Below the pieces are notes generated by a model. That model worked only from the letters and a program-made list of their open reading frames with translations, did no database searches and was not told the origin of the DNA. Both the position numbers and the translations under genes were made by a program. A stretch of 39,748 bases of DNA. Origin: a virus. Where the stretch lies: positions 1 through 39,748 of IMG/VR virus record IMGVR_UViG_3300047552_000792; one strand, 5' to 3'. How positions within the stretch are numbered: position 1 is the stretch's first letter; each line of letters begins with the position of its first letter. This document shows, piece by piece, positions 13,976 through 21,275 of the stretch.

Positions 13976-16006
13976 CTAAACCACTTCAGGGGCGTTCGCT
14001 GGCCAATTTTGCCCATACCAGGGCTGGGTATTTGCCGCTTCCCGCCTAATCCAAGGTCTTTTCCCCCGGTGTTCTCCACCACCTATCTGCTTAACATTTA
14101 TAAAGCCATTACGCCGCAGGATTCGCTTGATCCGCTCCGTTGCTCTGTAGTCCTGGTGCTTGGCTTCTATTCCTAAGCATTCGTAGGCGTCTGACATGAT
14201 TAACCATTCCCGCAGCAACACTTCTTTAAGCAAGTCCTCCCAAGGATCGTATGTGTCTGAGAGGTCACGCTGCTGGGCTTTCAGCTCACCGAGCAGCAAT
14301 TGGTCTTGTATGTAGATGCTCTCCCCCGCCATGTAAGCGGCTTTGGCCTCTGCCCATATTTGGTCGCGCCATTCTGAGAGTTTGTCCGTGTCAACGTCTG
14401 CGTCCATTGAGCAGTACACAGGCCAAAAGCGCCTGTTTTCGTCCTCCTGTTTAAGTGGGTGGTCGTCGTTTGTGGTAGCCACAAACACACACGTTCTGGG
14501 GCTTACACCCTCCCTGTGTCCGAACGGAACGCGGTACACGTCCGACTGCCTGGTAATAAAAGCCTTTATCTGTTCAACCTGGCTGCGCTGTAGGGCGGCC
14601 AATTCCTGAAATTCGCAAATCCAGCGACCCGTGAATTTCATAAGCGTGTCTTTGCTGCCGATTTCGTTGATGTCGTCTAGGAAATAATCACGCCCCGCTA
14701 AGATACTGAACGCTGTGCTCTTGCGGATGCCTTGCTTTCCGATGAGTGTTAGCACATGGTCTACTTTACAGCCCGGCTGGTAAATGCGCGCCACGGCTGA
14801 GATAAGCCATTTCCTCACCATCACATCCGCAAATTCGTTTGTGGCGCGGAACACCTCAACCGCTACTCTATCAAGGCGCGGTACGTTGTCCCATTTAAGC
14901 GCGTCAAGCTCATCGCGCAGCGGGTGCTTTCGGTTGGAATCGCAGAGCTTTTCAACTCCGTGGTTAACGTGCTCCCTACGAAACACGATCCGTTGGTCTA
15001 CTTCAAGCTCGTGGTGAATGTTGTTGACCATGGCGTCGGTTATTTCCGATTTGTAGAAGTAATCTTTCATGGAAAATTCGTTGCGCCAAAACTTGCCGGG
15101 ATATTTCAGCCTGACGAGTACCTCGACATTCGCCTGGCAGCTTGTCAGGGTTCCCCACTGTTTATTATAGATAAGCCCTGCTCGTTCAAGCCCTGAAATA
15201 CGCTCGGCGCGTTCTTTGGCCTTTTTTAAAGCGTCATTCTTTTTGGCTAAACGCTCCTGCGCCTTTACCGCCTGTTCTTCCGCCTGTTTCACTTTCGCCT
15301 TCCCCTGGTCGTAGTTCTCAGCGCCACCCATCCACCTTTTAACATCAGCGTCGGTGAACGGCCTGTCTTTATCCTGTGGGCAATCCAATATGGCTTGCAT
15401 AAGTGCTGCTTTAATCTGCTCAGGGCTAAAGCCTTGCGCCGTCATGGAGCAGGCGAATTTAAACAAGGCGTCGTCCTGCTTGCCTTTCGGGATTTTGCCT
15501 TCTGCGTCGCGGGGCAGATGGAACTTGGGGATTTGTTTGGCTTCGGTTAGCGCCTTTATAAGCCATGCGGGGGTGTCTTTTATGCCTTCAATTGTTTCCA
15601 CATCCAAATAACTGTACGGCTTCCCCTCTATGGTAGACGGCGGGATAATCACGTAGCCGCCGTCGGAGCGTACATCTATCCCCGGCCAAACGCCTGTGCG
15701 AGTCTTGATGCCTGGGACGTATTTGAAATAGTAATGCAGCCCGCCCGACCATGTGCGGGCGGTTAGGGTGTCGAGCTTGCCGTGTTCTTTCTCTAATTGC
15801 TCAAGGCTATACGCGCCCTGCGCGCCGTTCTTAACGTCGATGTCTAAGACCCAAACGCCTGAGATTTTGCCCGTGGCGAGGGCAACGTTTTTGTTCTTGA
15901 AGCTGTCCGCAGGCCATTCTGCGGCCAGCTTTGCATCTTTAAAGCCGTGGGGTGTGGCGGGGAGTTTCCCGGTACAGGGGAAAATGTGCCATTCTGCGGG
16001 GTACAT
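13976..16006 (-). CDS. Primase-polymerase / VirE-type helicase fusion
   Basis: The product is 676 residues. The N-terminal prim-pol domain has DxD in VLDIDVKNG (Asp 55, 57), SGGLHYYF (87-94) and GIDVRSDGGYVI (109-120), which build the primer-synthesis site. A helical linker with a charged coiled coil spans about 235-275. The C-terminal VirE/D5-like ATPase has Walker A GKQGIRKST (423-431; Arg replaces the usual Gly before Lys), Walker B RWICEFQEL (461-469) and sensor ATTND (510-514). It would prime and unwind DNA at the origin. GGAG lies 4 bases before the start. No phage DNA polymerase is present, so the host enzyme is probably recruited. Confidence 0.9.
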   Translation of the reverse strand: MYPAEWHIFPCTGKLPATPHGFKDAKLAAEWPADSFKNKNVALATGKISGVWVLDIDVKNGAQGAYSLEQLEKEHGKLDTLTARTWSGGLHYYFKYVPGIKTRTGVWPGIDVRSDGGYVIIPPSTIEGKPYSYLDVETIEGIKDTPAWLIKALTEAKQIPKFHLPRDAEGKIPKGKQDDALFKFACSMTAQGFSPEQIKAALMQAILDCPQDKDRPFTDADVKRWMGGAENYDQGKAKVKQAEEQAVKAQERLAKKNDALKKAKERAERISGLERAGLIYNKQWGTLTSCQANVEVLVRLKYPGKFWRNEFSMKDYFYKSEITDAMVNNIHHELEVDQRIVFRREHVNHGVEKLCDSNRKHPLRDELDALKWDNVPRLDRVAVEVFRATNEFADVMVRKWLISAVARIYQPGCKVDHVLTLIGKQGIRKSTAFSILAGRDYFLDDINEIGSKDTLMKFTGRWICEFQELAALQRSQVEQIKAFITRQSDVYRVPFGHREGVSPRTCVFVATTNDDHPLKQEDENRRFWPVYCSMDADVDTDKLSEWRDQIWAEAKAAYMAGESIYIQDQLLLGELKAQQRDLSDTYDPWEDLLKEVLLREWLIMSDAYECLGIEAKHQDYRATERIKRILRRNGFINVKQIGGGEHRGKRPWIRREAANTQPWYGQNWPANAPEVV

Positions 16007-16042
16007 GGTGCTCCAATTTGGCTGTTATGACAGACAAATTAC

Positions 16043-16073
16043 GGGAGGGACGGCTGCGCTTGCCGCCCCTCCC
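16043..16073. other. GC-rich hairpin between replication genes
   Basis: GGGAGGGaCGGC pairs with GCCGCCCCTCCC (12-bp stem with one mismatch, 7-base loop). There is no T-tract on either side, so it is not a standard terminator. It lies between the putative ssDNA-binding gene and the primase-helicase gene and could reduce readthrough or protect the upstream mRNA end. Confidence 0.5.
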
Positions 16074-16100
16074 CCAATGTGTCTACTTGCGTAGCCACAT

Positions 16101-16799
16101 TTATACGGTTTCCGGCTCCACCTCGTGCGCGTTAAGCTCTTGAGCTTTAGAGCTGAACTGCTGCCAAAACGCCTCCGCTGTTTTGTATTCTTCCTCAGAC
16201 GCCAAGCCTGCGGGTGCCACCTGGTACACCCAGTACGAGCCTGAGTCGTTTTGCTCCTTCTTGGTTGTGAGTGAATACTTGCGGCTGAACATATCGCCCT
16301 GGCAGAACTTGGTGAGGCTATAAAGCTGCTTCCCCGCCTTATAGCTTGTCTTGGCGAAGCTCACGATAATCGGCATATCGCAGCCTGGGAACCAAGAGAA
16401 AAAATTCAGCACCGCTTGCGCTACGGGTTGCTCTCCGTTGGGGCCGAATTTCGTTTCTTCAACACGGGGATCGAGTGCGTCCGCCGTTTTCCACATGAGA
16501 GCGCCCAGGGGATAGTTCGGGTCATAGCCTGGCTTATCCGTCGCTCGTGTGTTGAAGCGGATATACTCCTTGAACACAAACACGGGCACGAACATGGAAG
16601 GCAAGACTTCCTTGGTCAGACTGTTGCAAATCTGCCCTGCTTTCAAGCCGGATTCCTCAACTTCAGGAGAAAGGGGCTGGATCAGTTTTGTGCGGGGGAT
16701 GAGCAAGTCTTCACGCCCTGATTCAGTTTCAAACCCCCTGCGATTCTGAACAGCTAAAGCGGTTGTTCCCTGCGTAGCGAGTTCCTGCTTTTTTGACAT
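16101..16799 (-). CDS. Putative ssDNA-binding replication protein
   Basis: The product is 232 residues. A short disordered N-terminus is followed by REDLLIPRTKLIQPLSPE, then a beta-rich core (MFVPVFVFKEYIRFN, IIVSFAKTSYKAGKQL) and an acidic C-terminus ending EVEPETV. A beta core with an acidic tail, encoded next to helicase and nuclease genes, fits the phage ssDNA-binding-type proteins. The exact family is not certain. It is separated from the next gene upstream by one base. Confidence 0.6.
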   Translation of the reverse strand: MSKKQELATQGTTALAVQNRRGFETESGREDLLIPRTKLIQPLSPEVEESGLKAGQICNSLTKEVLPSMFVPVFVFKEYIRFNTRATDKPGYDPNYPLGALMWKTADALDPRVEETKFGPNGEQPVAQAVLNFFSWFPGCDMPIIVSFAKTSYKAGKQLYSLTKFCQGDMFSRKYSLTTKKEQNDSGSYWVYQVAPAGLASEEEYKTAEAFWQQFSSKAQELNAHEVEPETV

Positions 16800-16800
16800 T

Positions 16801-17202
16801 TTACGCTCCGTAGATTCGTAAGATAGGCTTCAAGAAATACGTCACACCTTCCGGCGCTGCGAGTCCCTGCTCTATGCGTTCTGCGACGTAGCTGCTCAAG
16901 GACTGCGGGTTGACCGTCGTGCGGATTAAGTACTCACGGCCAGCTTCTTTCAAATGTGTCAATAAAATTGCCACATTTTCCTGAGCAACCGATGCGTATA
17001 AACGCGGTTTTTGGAGTTTGACGTAGCCAAGCCCGTCATAGGTAGCCGTGGCGGTCGCTTGGTGCGCCTCCAAATGTTCCAATAGAGCGGTTTCAGCCTT
17101 TGTCAGTTCTGCCGATGCCGCCGCCTCCTGCTCTTTTGCCATGTCGAGCTTGGCACGGGCATCCCTGAACTGTGCGACCAAATCCCTCTCGGTCATAGCC
17201 AT
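16801..17202 (-). CDS. Replication-region protein with N-terminal coiled coil
   Basis: The product is 133 residues. Residues 1-45 form an Ala/Glu/Lys-rich coiled coil. The rest is a compact domain with YDGLGYVKLQKPRLYASV and a C-terminal LKPILRIYG. Such proteins often accompany ssDNA-binding and nuclease genes in phages. The start overlaps the upstream nuclease stop, with GGAGG 10 bases before ATG 17202. Function unknown, perhaps an accessory of the neighbouring binding protein. Confidence 0.68.
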   Translation of the reverse strand: MAMTERDLVAQFRDARAKLDMAKEQEAAASAELTKAETALLEHLEAHQATATATYDGLGYVKLQKPRLYASVAQENVAILLTHLKEAGREYLIRTTVNPQSLSSYVAERIEQGLAAPEGVTYFLKPILRIYGA

Positions 17203-17456
17203 TGTTTCATGTCCTCCAAACTGCGTACAACCTTAGCGAAACCACCCGCTTTGTTAATCCTGTCGATAGTCACTTTTTGGATTCTTGACACCACTCCTTC
17301 CTGTGTTTTTAGCTCAAACGCCATGAACCGCCCCTTGTTGCACACGATCAAATCCGGTATACCGCTAATCCACCTATCGCTTATCTTCACAACCCACAAG
17401 TCGGGCTGCTTCTTCAAATAGTTCAGGCATTGCCGCTTTAGATAGCTTTCGAGCAT
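17193..17456 (-). CDS. VRR-NUC domain nuclease
   Basis: The product is 87 residues, the usual size of stand-alone phage VRR-NUC enzymes. The PD-(D/E)xK-type site is visible as GIPDLIVCNKGRFMAFELKT: the Asp of PDL, then ExK in FELK, then Gln in RIQKV. These enzymes cut branched or structured DNA, and the human FAN1 nuclease shares the fold. Its start lies inside the end of the helicase gene (83-bp overlap), and its stop overlaps the next gene. It likely works with the helicase in recombination or branch resolution. Confidence 0.85.
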   Translation of the reverse strand: MLESYLKRQCLNYLKKQPDLWVVKISDRWISGIPDLIVCNKGRFMAFELKTQEGVVSRIQKVTIDRINKAGGFAKVVRSLEDMKQWL

Positions 17457-18822
17457 ATCCGCTTACAAGCTCCTGAAGGGTTGACTTTTTCTTCACGACG
17501 TTGTAGATGGGGCGATCTATCGTGCCTTTTGCTAGTAAGTGGATATACAGGCAGCTTTTTGTTTGGCCGATTCTATGGATGCGGTCACGGCTCTGCTGAT
17601 ACGCTTCGTAGCTGTAGTCCATGCTGTAATAAATACAGGTCGAGCAATTAACCATCGTAAGGCCATGCGCGGCGCTTCGGGGGTGGGCAATCAAGTATTG
17701 CGCCTCCCCGTTTTGGAAGGCTTTAACGGACGCTTCCCGATCTTTCGTGTCAGCATATAGCGTCGTGAACGTCTTGCCCTGCTCGGTGAGCATTGCGGAT
17801 ATTGCTTCGACTTCGGCGTGGAACTGCACCCATATGATGACCTGCTGATTTCCAAGTTCTTCAAGCACAGCGTCAAGCTCGTTCAGTTTTGATTGGCCGA
17901 AGGTATGTGTCTTGCCAAGCACGTCATAAGCGAAGCCCGAACTTAGCTGGCGCATCTTCATTACTTTGGCGAGTGCCGCCGTAGCGGTTATAGCGTCGTC
18001 GTCTAATTCCACAACGAGGAACTTTTCCATGTCACGGTAGGCTTTTCGCTCTGAATCAGTGAGCTGAAGCTCCCTGATTTGGTCTATTTGTTCAGGGAGA
18101 TCGAGTGCATCTTCCTTTTTTCGCCAATCTACGACGGGCGCAATGCGGCGCATCAATTCCTCTCTCTTAGCCTTCGTTATTTGGTATTTCCACCCGCGCT
18201 GAAACAGCGTCATCATGGTCTGCCTGTCAATCTTGCCTGTCGGGTGGAGCATGGTTTGGTTGCCTCGGCCCAAGTGAAAGTAGATGTTCCTAAAAGCATA
18301 GAATGAGCCGGGCAATGCCGTCTCATTTACAAACCGTATTTGTCCCCAGAGCTCCTGCTCTGAGTTCGGCATCGGGGTTCCCGACAAGACGAATCGGTGC
18401 TTGAACAAGTAGGCCAACGAAAGCAGTGTCTTTGTTGTCACACTCTTGAAGTTCTTCATGCGGGAGCTTTCATCGACGACGCACATAAATGGATACTTAC
18501 GGAGCATGGCGGTTATATCGGCGAGGTGTTTCTTGGATATGAGCGTCTCATAATTAACCGCCACGATTTGCGGGATTTCGCCGTTTAGGTCTTTATAGGC
18601 ACTGAAGGTGAACTCGCTGAACTTAGCAACATCATCGCCCCACGCCGAGTGAACAAGCGATAAAGGGCATACGACTAACAGCCGCATATCGGGCGTTTTA
18701 AGAAGCCTGAAGATTTCGATTGCGGCGAGCGTCTTGCCCATGCCTGGCTCCCAGAACAGGGCGAAGTTTTTGTTGGCTACGGCAAGCTCGATGCCTCGCT
18801 TTTGGTGGGCGTAAAGTTCCAT
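17374..18822 (-). CDS. SNF2-family helicase
   Basis: The product is 482 residues. The motifs run in order: Q-like HQKRG (6-10), Walker A PGMGKT (26-31), DESS in place of DEAH (117-120), SGTPMPN (147-153), and in the second RecA lobe AHGLTMVN and SRDRIHRIGQ (motif VI). This is the layout of phage SNF2-type DNA translocases, which remodel protein-DNA or branched structures. It heads the leftward replication operon. The -10 element ends only 5 bases before its ATG. A weak AGGA precedes the start by 6 bases, within the -10 element itself. Confidence 0.92.
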   Translation of the reverse strand: MELYAHQKRGIELAVANKNFALFWEPGMGKTLAAIEIFRLLKTPDMRLLVVCPLSLVHSAWGDDVAKFSEFTFSAYKDLNGEIPQIVAVNYETLISKKHLADITAMLRKYPFMCVVDESSRMKNFKSVTTKTLLSLAYLFKHRFVLSGTPMPNSEQELWGQIRFVNETALPGSFYAFRNIYFHLGRGNQTMLHPTGKIDRQTMMTLFQRGWKYQITKAKREELMRRIAPVVDWRKKEDALDLPEQIDQIRELQLTDSERKAYRDMEKFLVVELDDDAITATAALAKVMKMRQLSSGFAYDVLGKTHTFGQSKLNELDAVLEELGNQQVIIWVQFHAEVEAISAMLTEQGKTFTTLYADTKDREASVKAFQNGEAQYLIAHPRSAAHGLTMVNCSTCIYYSMDYSYEAYQQSRDRIHRIGQTKSCLYIHLLAKGTIDRPIYNVVKKKSTLQELVSGYARKLSKAAMPELFEEAARLVGCEDKR

Positions 18823-18827
18823 GCCTC

Positions 18828-18856
18828 ATCCTACCAAAGATTTATTTCGTTGTCAA
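18828..18856 (-). promoter_or_regulatory. Promoter for the replication operon
   Basis: Read leftward, TTGACA (18856-18851) and TAGGAT (18833-18828) are separated by exactly 17 bp. The start codon at 18822 lies 5 bases after the -10 element, so a standard start site would fall on the ATG and the mRNA would be leaderless or nearly so. The -35 is one arm of the palindrome at 18849-18865. Confidence 0.75.
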
Positions 18857-18865
18857 CTTGACAAC
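18849..18865. promoter_or_regulatory. 17-bp palindromic operator shared by two -35 elements
   Basis: GTTGTCAACTTGACAAC is a perfect inverted repeat (8-bp arms around one C). Each arm contains the TTGACA of one of the two divergent promoters, so a dimer bound here would block both operons at once. The RHH-like proteins encoded at 18894 and 10668 are candidate ligands. Confidence 0.75.
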
Positions 18866-18886
18866 AACAATTATTTTTGCTAGGCT
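18858..18886 (+). promoter_or_regulatory. Promoter for the second rightward operon
   Basis: TTGACA (18858-18863) and TAGGCT (18881-18886) are separated by 17 bp. The first ATG (18894) is 7 bases downstream of the -10, where transcription would normally begin. No ribosome binding site is present, which fits leaderless initiation. The geometry mirrors the leftward promoter. Confidence 0.78.
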
Positions 18887-18893
18887 ACCACCA

Positions 18894-19064
18894 ATGAAAA
18901 ACTACTATGCACGTTTGCCGAATAGGGAAACAAACAGACTTTTAAAGCGCCTTGCAAGAAAGGAGAAATGCACGGTAGGCGATATTGTTGCTCAAGCGGC
19001 CAATCTATATGAAGAATGGAGCGAAAAAATGGAGCGCGTCGTCGCATGGCAGGAGAAAAGATGA
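18894..19064 (+). CDS. Small regulator-like protein, probably leaderless
   Basis: The product is 56 residues: MKNYYARLPNRETNRLLKRL then a basic helix and CTVGDIVAQAANLYEEW. A short strand followed by two helices suggests a ribbon-helix-helix DNA-binding protein. It is first in the operon, directly under the palindromic operator, so autoregulation is likely. The start has no Shine-Dalgarno and sits at the predicted transcription start. Its stop overlaps the next gene as ATGA. Confidence 0.68.
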   Translation: MKNYYARLPNRETNRLLKRLARKEKCTVGDIVAQAANLYEEWSEKMERVVAWQEKR

Positions 19065-19267
19065 GTCCGGCCGGCAAATCGGTGGCGGAGCACATACTCG
19101 ATATTGTACGCCTCATACGGGAGGATGTCGTGGAATTACGCAAGCAGATCGGCGATGAAGCGATGGAGCCTGTGGACAGGAGGCTGAAGCGCCTGGAAGC
19201 TAAGCTCCATTCTCATGCGGATGGGACGTGGGGCAAGCATGGGGACGGCATGGACGAGAGGCTATGA
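19061..19267 (+). CDS. Small helical early protein (68 residues)
   Basis: The product starts MSPAGKSVAEHILDIVRLI and is mostly amphipathic helix (DVVELRKQIGD, PVDRRLKRLEAKL) with a His/Gly tail, probably forming a coiled coil. AGGAG lies 5 bases before the start. ATGA overlaps join it on both sides. Family not recognised. Confidence 0.66.
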   Translation: MSPAGKSVAEHILDIVRLIREDVVELRKQIGDEAMEPVDRRLKRLEAKLHSHADGTWGKHGDGMDERL

Positions 19268-19329
19268 GATACCTCATCCTCACCATCCTGCTTGTGTGGT
19301 TTGTGAGCGTACTGTATCGGAGTTTGTGA
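19264..19329 (+). CDS. 21-residue membrane peptide
   Basis: The product starts MRYLILTILLVWFVSVLYRS: one hydrophobic segment with an Arg at each end. It overlaps the previous gene as ATGA and the next as TGATG. It could insert in the inner membrane. No function is known. Confidence 0.52.
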   Translation: MRYLILTILLVWFVSVLYRSL

Positions 19330-19769
19330 TGCGAACTCTAAAGTTTAGGGCGTGGGATTCGTCAGAGAAGGAAATGTTTCCTGTATTTAGCCTAAAGATG
19401 TTTGTGGACGATGCGGGCAAGCCGTGGTGTTCGGCAGGCGAGTTGGATACCACAGATGCCAATTCGATATTCGAGCAGCGGATTAGACGGCTTGGCATAT
19501 TGCCAGTCATGCAATTCACCGGCTTGGTGGACAAGAACGGTAAGGAGATTTATGAGGGGGATGTGTTGAGATTCGATAATTATATGCACCAAGGCAAAGT
19601 GGTGTTTGACTTCGGGCAGTTCTTTGTTCAAATCGACGGTCGTTTTTATTGTTCTATCGCAGCGCTCGCACACCCGAAAGATGGTTACGGTTGCGAAATC
19701 ATCGGCAACATCTACGAGAATCCTGAGTTGCTGATAAATGGCACAACTACACAGGAGCCTTCGACATGA
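19329..19769 (+). CDS. YopX-family protein
   Basis: The product is 146 residues. It begins MRTLKFRAWDSSEKEM and contains MQFTGLVDKNGKEIYEGDVL (residues 60-79) and EIIGNIYENPELL near the end. These are the hallmarks of the YopX domain, common in phages and prophages. The fold is a small beta-barrel thought to bind protein or nucleic acid, and its function is not established. ATG 19329 overlaps the previous stop (TGATG). It lies directly upstream of the methyltransferase locus. Confidence 0.9.
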   Translation: MRTLKFRAWDSSEKEMFPVFSLKMFVDDAGKPWCSAGELDTTDANSIFEQRIRRLGILPVMQFTGLVDKNGKEIYEGDVLRFDNYMHQGKVVFDFGQFFVQIDGRFYCSIAALAHPKDGYGCEIIGNIYENPELLINGTTTQEPST

Positions 19770-19810
19770 GCAGGGGAGACTCAACCATGAGCCATGAGGA
19801 ATGGAGCTGA
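19766..19810 (+). CDS. 14-codon frame leading into the methyltransferase
   Basis: The frame encodes MSRGDSTMSHEEWS. It starts as ATGA on the YopX stop and ends ten bases inside the methyltransferase gene, four bases before the second, nested start at 19814. Ribosomes ending here could restart at either downstream ATG. It may act as a leader that sets the ratio of the two overlapping products. Confidence 0.4.
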   Translation: MSRGDSTMSHEEWS

Positions 19811-20559
19811 CGCATGGCAGCTTCTTTGCCGGAGTCGAAGGTTTCGGACTCGGTTTCGAGAGGGCTGGATTCCGCACAATTTGGCAAGTCGAAAACGATG
19901 ACTACGCGACGAAAGTCAATGAGAAGAACTTCAAATCTGCAAGACGCATTCGAGATGTTCGTTCCGAAGAAATACTGGCACTTGAAAGGCCAACCGTCAT
20001 CACAGGCGGATTTCCATGCCAAGACGTTAGCTGCGCAAATCAAATTGAGTCCAAAGGGCTTGACGGAGAGCGCAGCGGATTGTGGGTGCAGTACGTTAGA
20101 GGCATTCGCGCAATTAGACCGCCTTTCGTCGTCGTGGAGAACGTCGCAGCGCTCTATCACAGAGGTTTGGGCAGAGTTCTCAGGGACTTGGCCGAGAGCG
20201 GGTATGATGCGGAATGGGATTGTTTACCAGCGGAAGCCTTTGGCGCGACGCACAAGAGGGAGAGGGTATTTATCGTTGCCCACTCCGCAAGCCTCGGACT
20301 CAGTTCGCCTGAAATTCTCTGTCGAGCAGCTCATAAAGGCCGTGAGGCGGAACAAATTCCAAGGTCATGGCGGCACAAATGGCCTGAGCCTTGCGCACCA
20401 ACTGGCATACCGATTTGGGATTTACTTGCACCCAAGCGTTTCAGAGCGCCTTATGGGCTTCCCGACGGGATGGACAGGCTTAGGTGCATCGGAAATGCAG
20501 TCTATCCAGACATTGCCGAGTTCATCGCATGGAGAATCAGGGAGGCGATAGAGACATGA
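19801..20559 (+). CDS. DNA (cytosine-5) methyltransferase
   Basis: The product is 252 residues, short for the family, with all core motifs present: I FFAGVEGFGLGFE (8-20), IV GGFPCQDVS with the catalytic Cys 73 (69-77), VI VVENV (111-115), VIII ATHKRERVFIVA (149-160) and IX/X RLRCIGNAVYPDIAE (226-240). The target-recognition region (about 165-220) is small. It transfers a methyl group to cytosine C5, probably protecting phage DNA from restriction; no cognate nuclease is seen. ATG 19801 is the first possible start, with GAGGA directly beside it. The gene contains a second long frame. Confidence 0.9.
   Translation: MELTHGSFFAGVEGFGLGFERAGFRTIWQVENDDYATKVNEKNFKSARRIRDVRSEEILALERPTVITGGFPCQDVSCANQIESKGLDGERSGLWVQYVRGIRAIRPPFVVVENVAALYHRGLGRVLRDLAESGYDAEWDCLPAEAFGATHKRERVFIVAHSASLGLSSPEILCRAAHKGREAEQIPRSWRHKWPEPCAPTGIPIWDLLAPKRFRAPYGLPDGMDRLRCIGNAVYPDIAEFIAWRIREAIET
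19814..20551 (+). CDS. Nested second-frame protein within the methyltransferase gene
   Basis: This 245-codon frame lies wholly inside the methyltransferase gene, shifted by one base. GGAG lies 7 bases before its ATG, a better site than that of the outer gene. Its product carries patterns I associate, from memory, with a phage protein family commonly annotated beside or as cytosine methylases: SSSWRTSQ (105-112), GTWPRAGMMRNGIVYQ (124-139), LPTPQASDS (155-163) and HPSVSERLMGFPTGWTGL (206-223). Those patterns coincide base for base with conserved methylase motifs in the outer frame. So either both frames are translated, or the family is a shadow of the methylase. Confidence 0.55.
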   Translation: MAASLPESKVSDSVSRGLDSAQFGKSKTMTTRRKSMRRTSNLQDAFEMFVPKKYWHLKGQPSSQADFHAKTLAAQIKLSPKGLTESAADCGCSTLEAFAQLDRLSSSWRTSQRSITEVWAEFSGTWPRAGMMRNGIVYQRKPLARRTRGRGYLSLPTPQASDSVRLKFSVEQLIKAVRRNKFQGHGGTNGLSLAHQLAYRFGIYLHPSVSERLMGFPTGWTGLGASEMQSIQTLPSSSHGESGRR

Positions 20560-20924
20560 CCCAACTCAGGGAGAGGATTGAGCGGGTACTCAAGACATAT
20601 GGAGTCAGTTCTCTTCTGACGGAAAATAGTAGCATACTTGATGCCCTGGTGGCGCAGTACCCAAAGGAGCCGAATAAGGCAGAGTTAAGACGATTATTCG
20701 CAAAGCATCACCAATCTCATCCAAACGCCGACTCTTGGCGCGAGGCGCTCATTGATGACATCTGTGCATGGGCTTCCGGCGAGACTAAGCGGGAGTGGTG
20801 CAAGCATTGGAAATGGGATTCTGTGCTTACAAACTATGCTCAGGTAACGGATACGGAAACGACGCGGGAAGCACACGACTATTACAAGTTTTGCGAATAC
20901 TGCGGCGCTCCGAGGCCATCCTAA
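20556..20924 (+). CDS. Early protein with a C-terminal Cys pair (122 residues)
   Basis: The product starts MTQLRERIERVLKTYGVSS and is helical through residue 80. It ends with KFCEYCGAPRPS, a half zinc-ribbon. GGAGG precedes the start by 10 bases. ATGA and TAATG overlaps join both neighbours. Family not recognised. Confidence 0.7.
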   Translation: MTQLRERIERVLKTYGVSSLLTENSSILDALVAQYPKEPNKAELRRLFAKHHQSHPNADSWREALIDDICAWASGETKREWCKHWKWDSVLTNYAQVTDTETTREAHDYYKFCEYCGAPRPS

Positions 20925-21097
20925 TGCCTGGGAAACGGTGTGCGAAAAAGTTTTATTGGACTTCACCTGATTATTCCAGCCTTCCATTCCCAAAGTTTGA
21001 GACACGCTTCGTCGGATTTATGCCATCGAATGACGGCAAAAAGCTGTACGTCACTTATGAGATTGTCGAGGTTCCATCCAACAAGTCTAAGGAGTGA
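20924..21097 (+). CDS. Small early protein (57 residues)
   Basis: The product starts MPGKRCAKKFYWTSPDYSS. It is basic at the N-terminus and ends with a beta hairpin (KKLYVTYEIVEV). The start overlaps the upstream stop (TAATG). Family not recognised. Confidence 0.62.
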   Translation: MPGKRCAKKFYWTSPDYSSLPFPKFETRFVGFMPSNDGKKLYVTYEIVEVPSNKSKE

Positions 21098-21098
21098 G

Positions 21099-21239
21099 AT
21101 GAGCGCCGATGACTGGGCTTATCTTGGAGTCGGTGTTGCTGTATTGATTTTGATAGGCATAGTAATGGTCAAAGAAGATGCTCCGGCATGGGCTTATTTA
21201 ATGCTGATGATGACAGCGCCTAAGTGTTTATCAAGATGA
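21099..21239 (+). CDS. Small membrane protein (46 residues)
   Basis: The product starts MSADDWAYLGVGVAVLILIG. One clear hydrophobic segment (residues 8-23) is followed by a second moderately hydrophobic stretch (AWAYLMLMM). AAGGAG lies 6 bases before the ATGAGC start. Function unknown. Confidence 0.62.
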   Translation: MSADDWAYLGVGVAVLILIGIVMVKEDAPAWAYLMLMMTAPKCLSR

Positions 21240-21275
21240 CCCTAGCCGCCGCGCTGTCTTAACAAGAGGGAGAGG

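Noticed and set aside
16043-16073. GC-rich hairpin considered as a rho-independent terminator
   Set aside because: No T-tract follows on either strand, and the next gene in the operon continues directly downstream.
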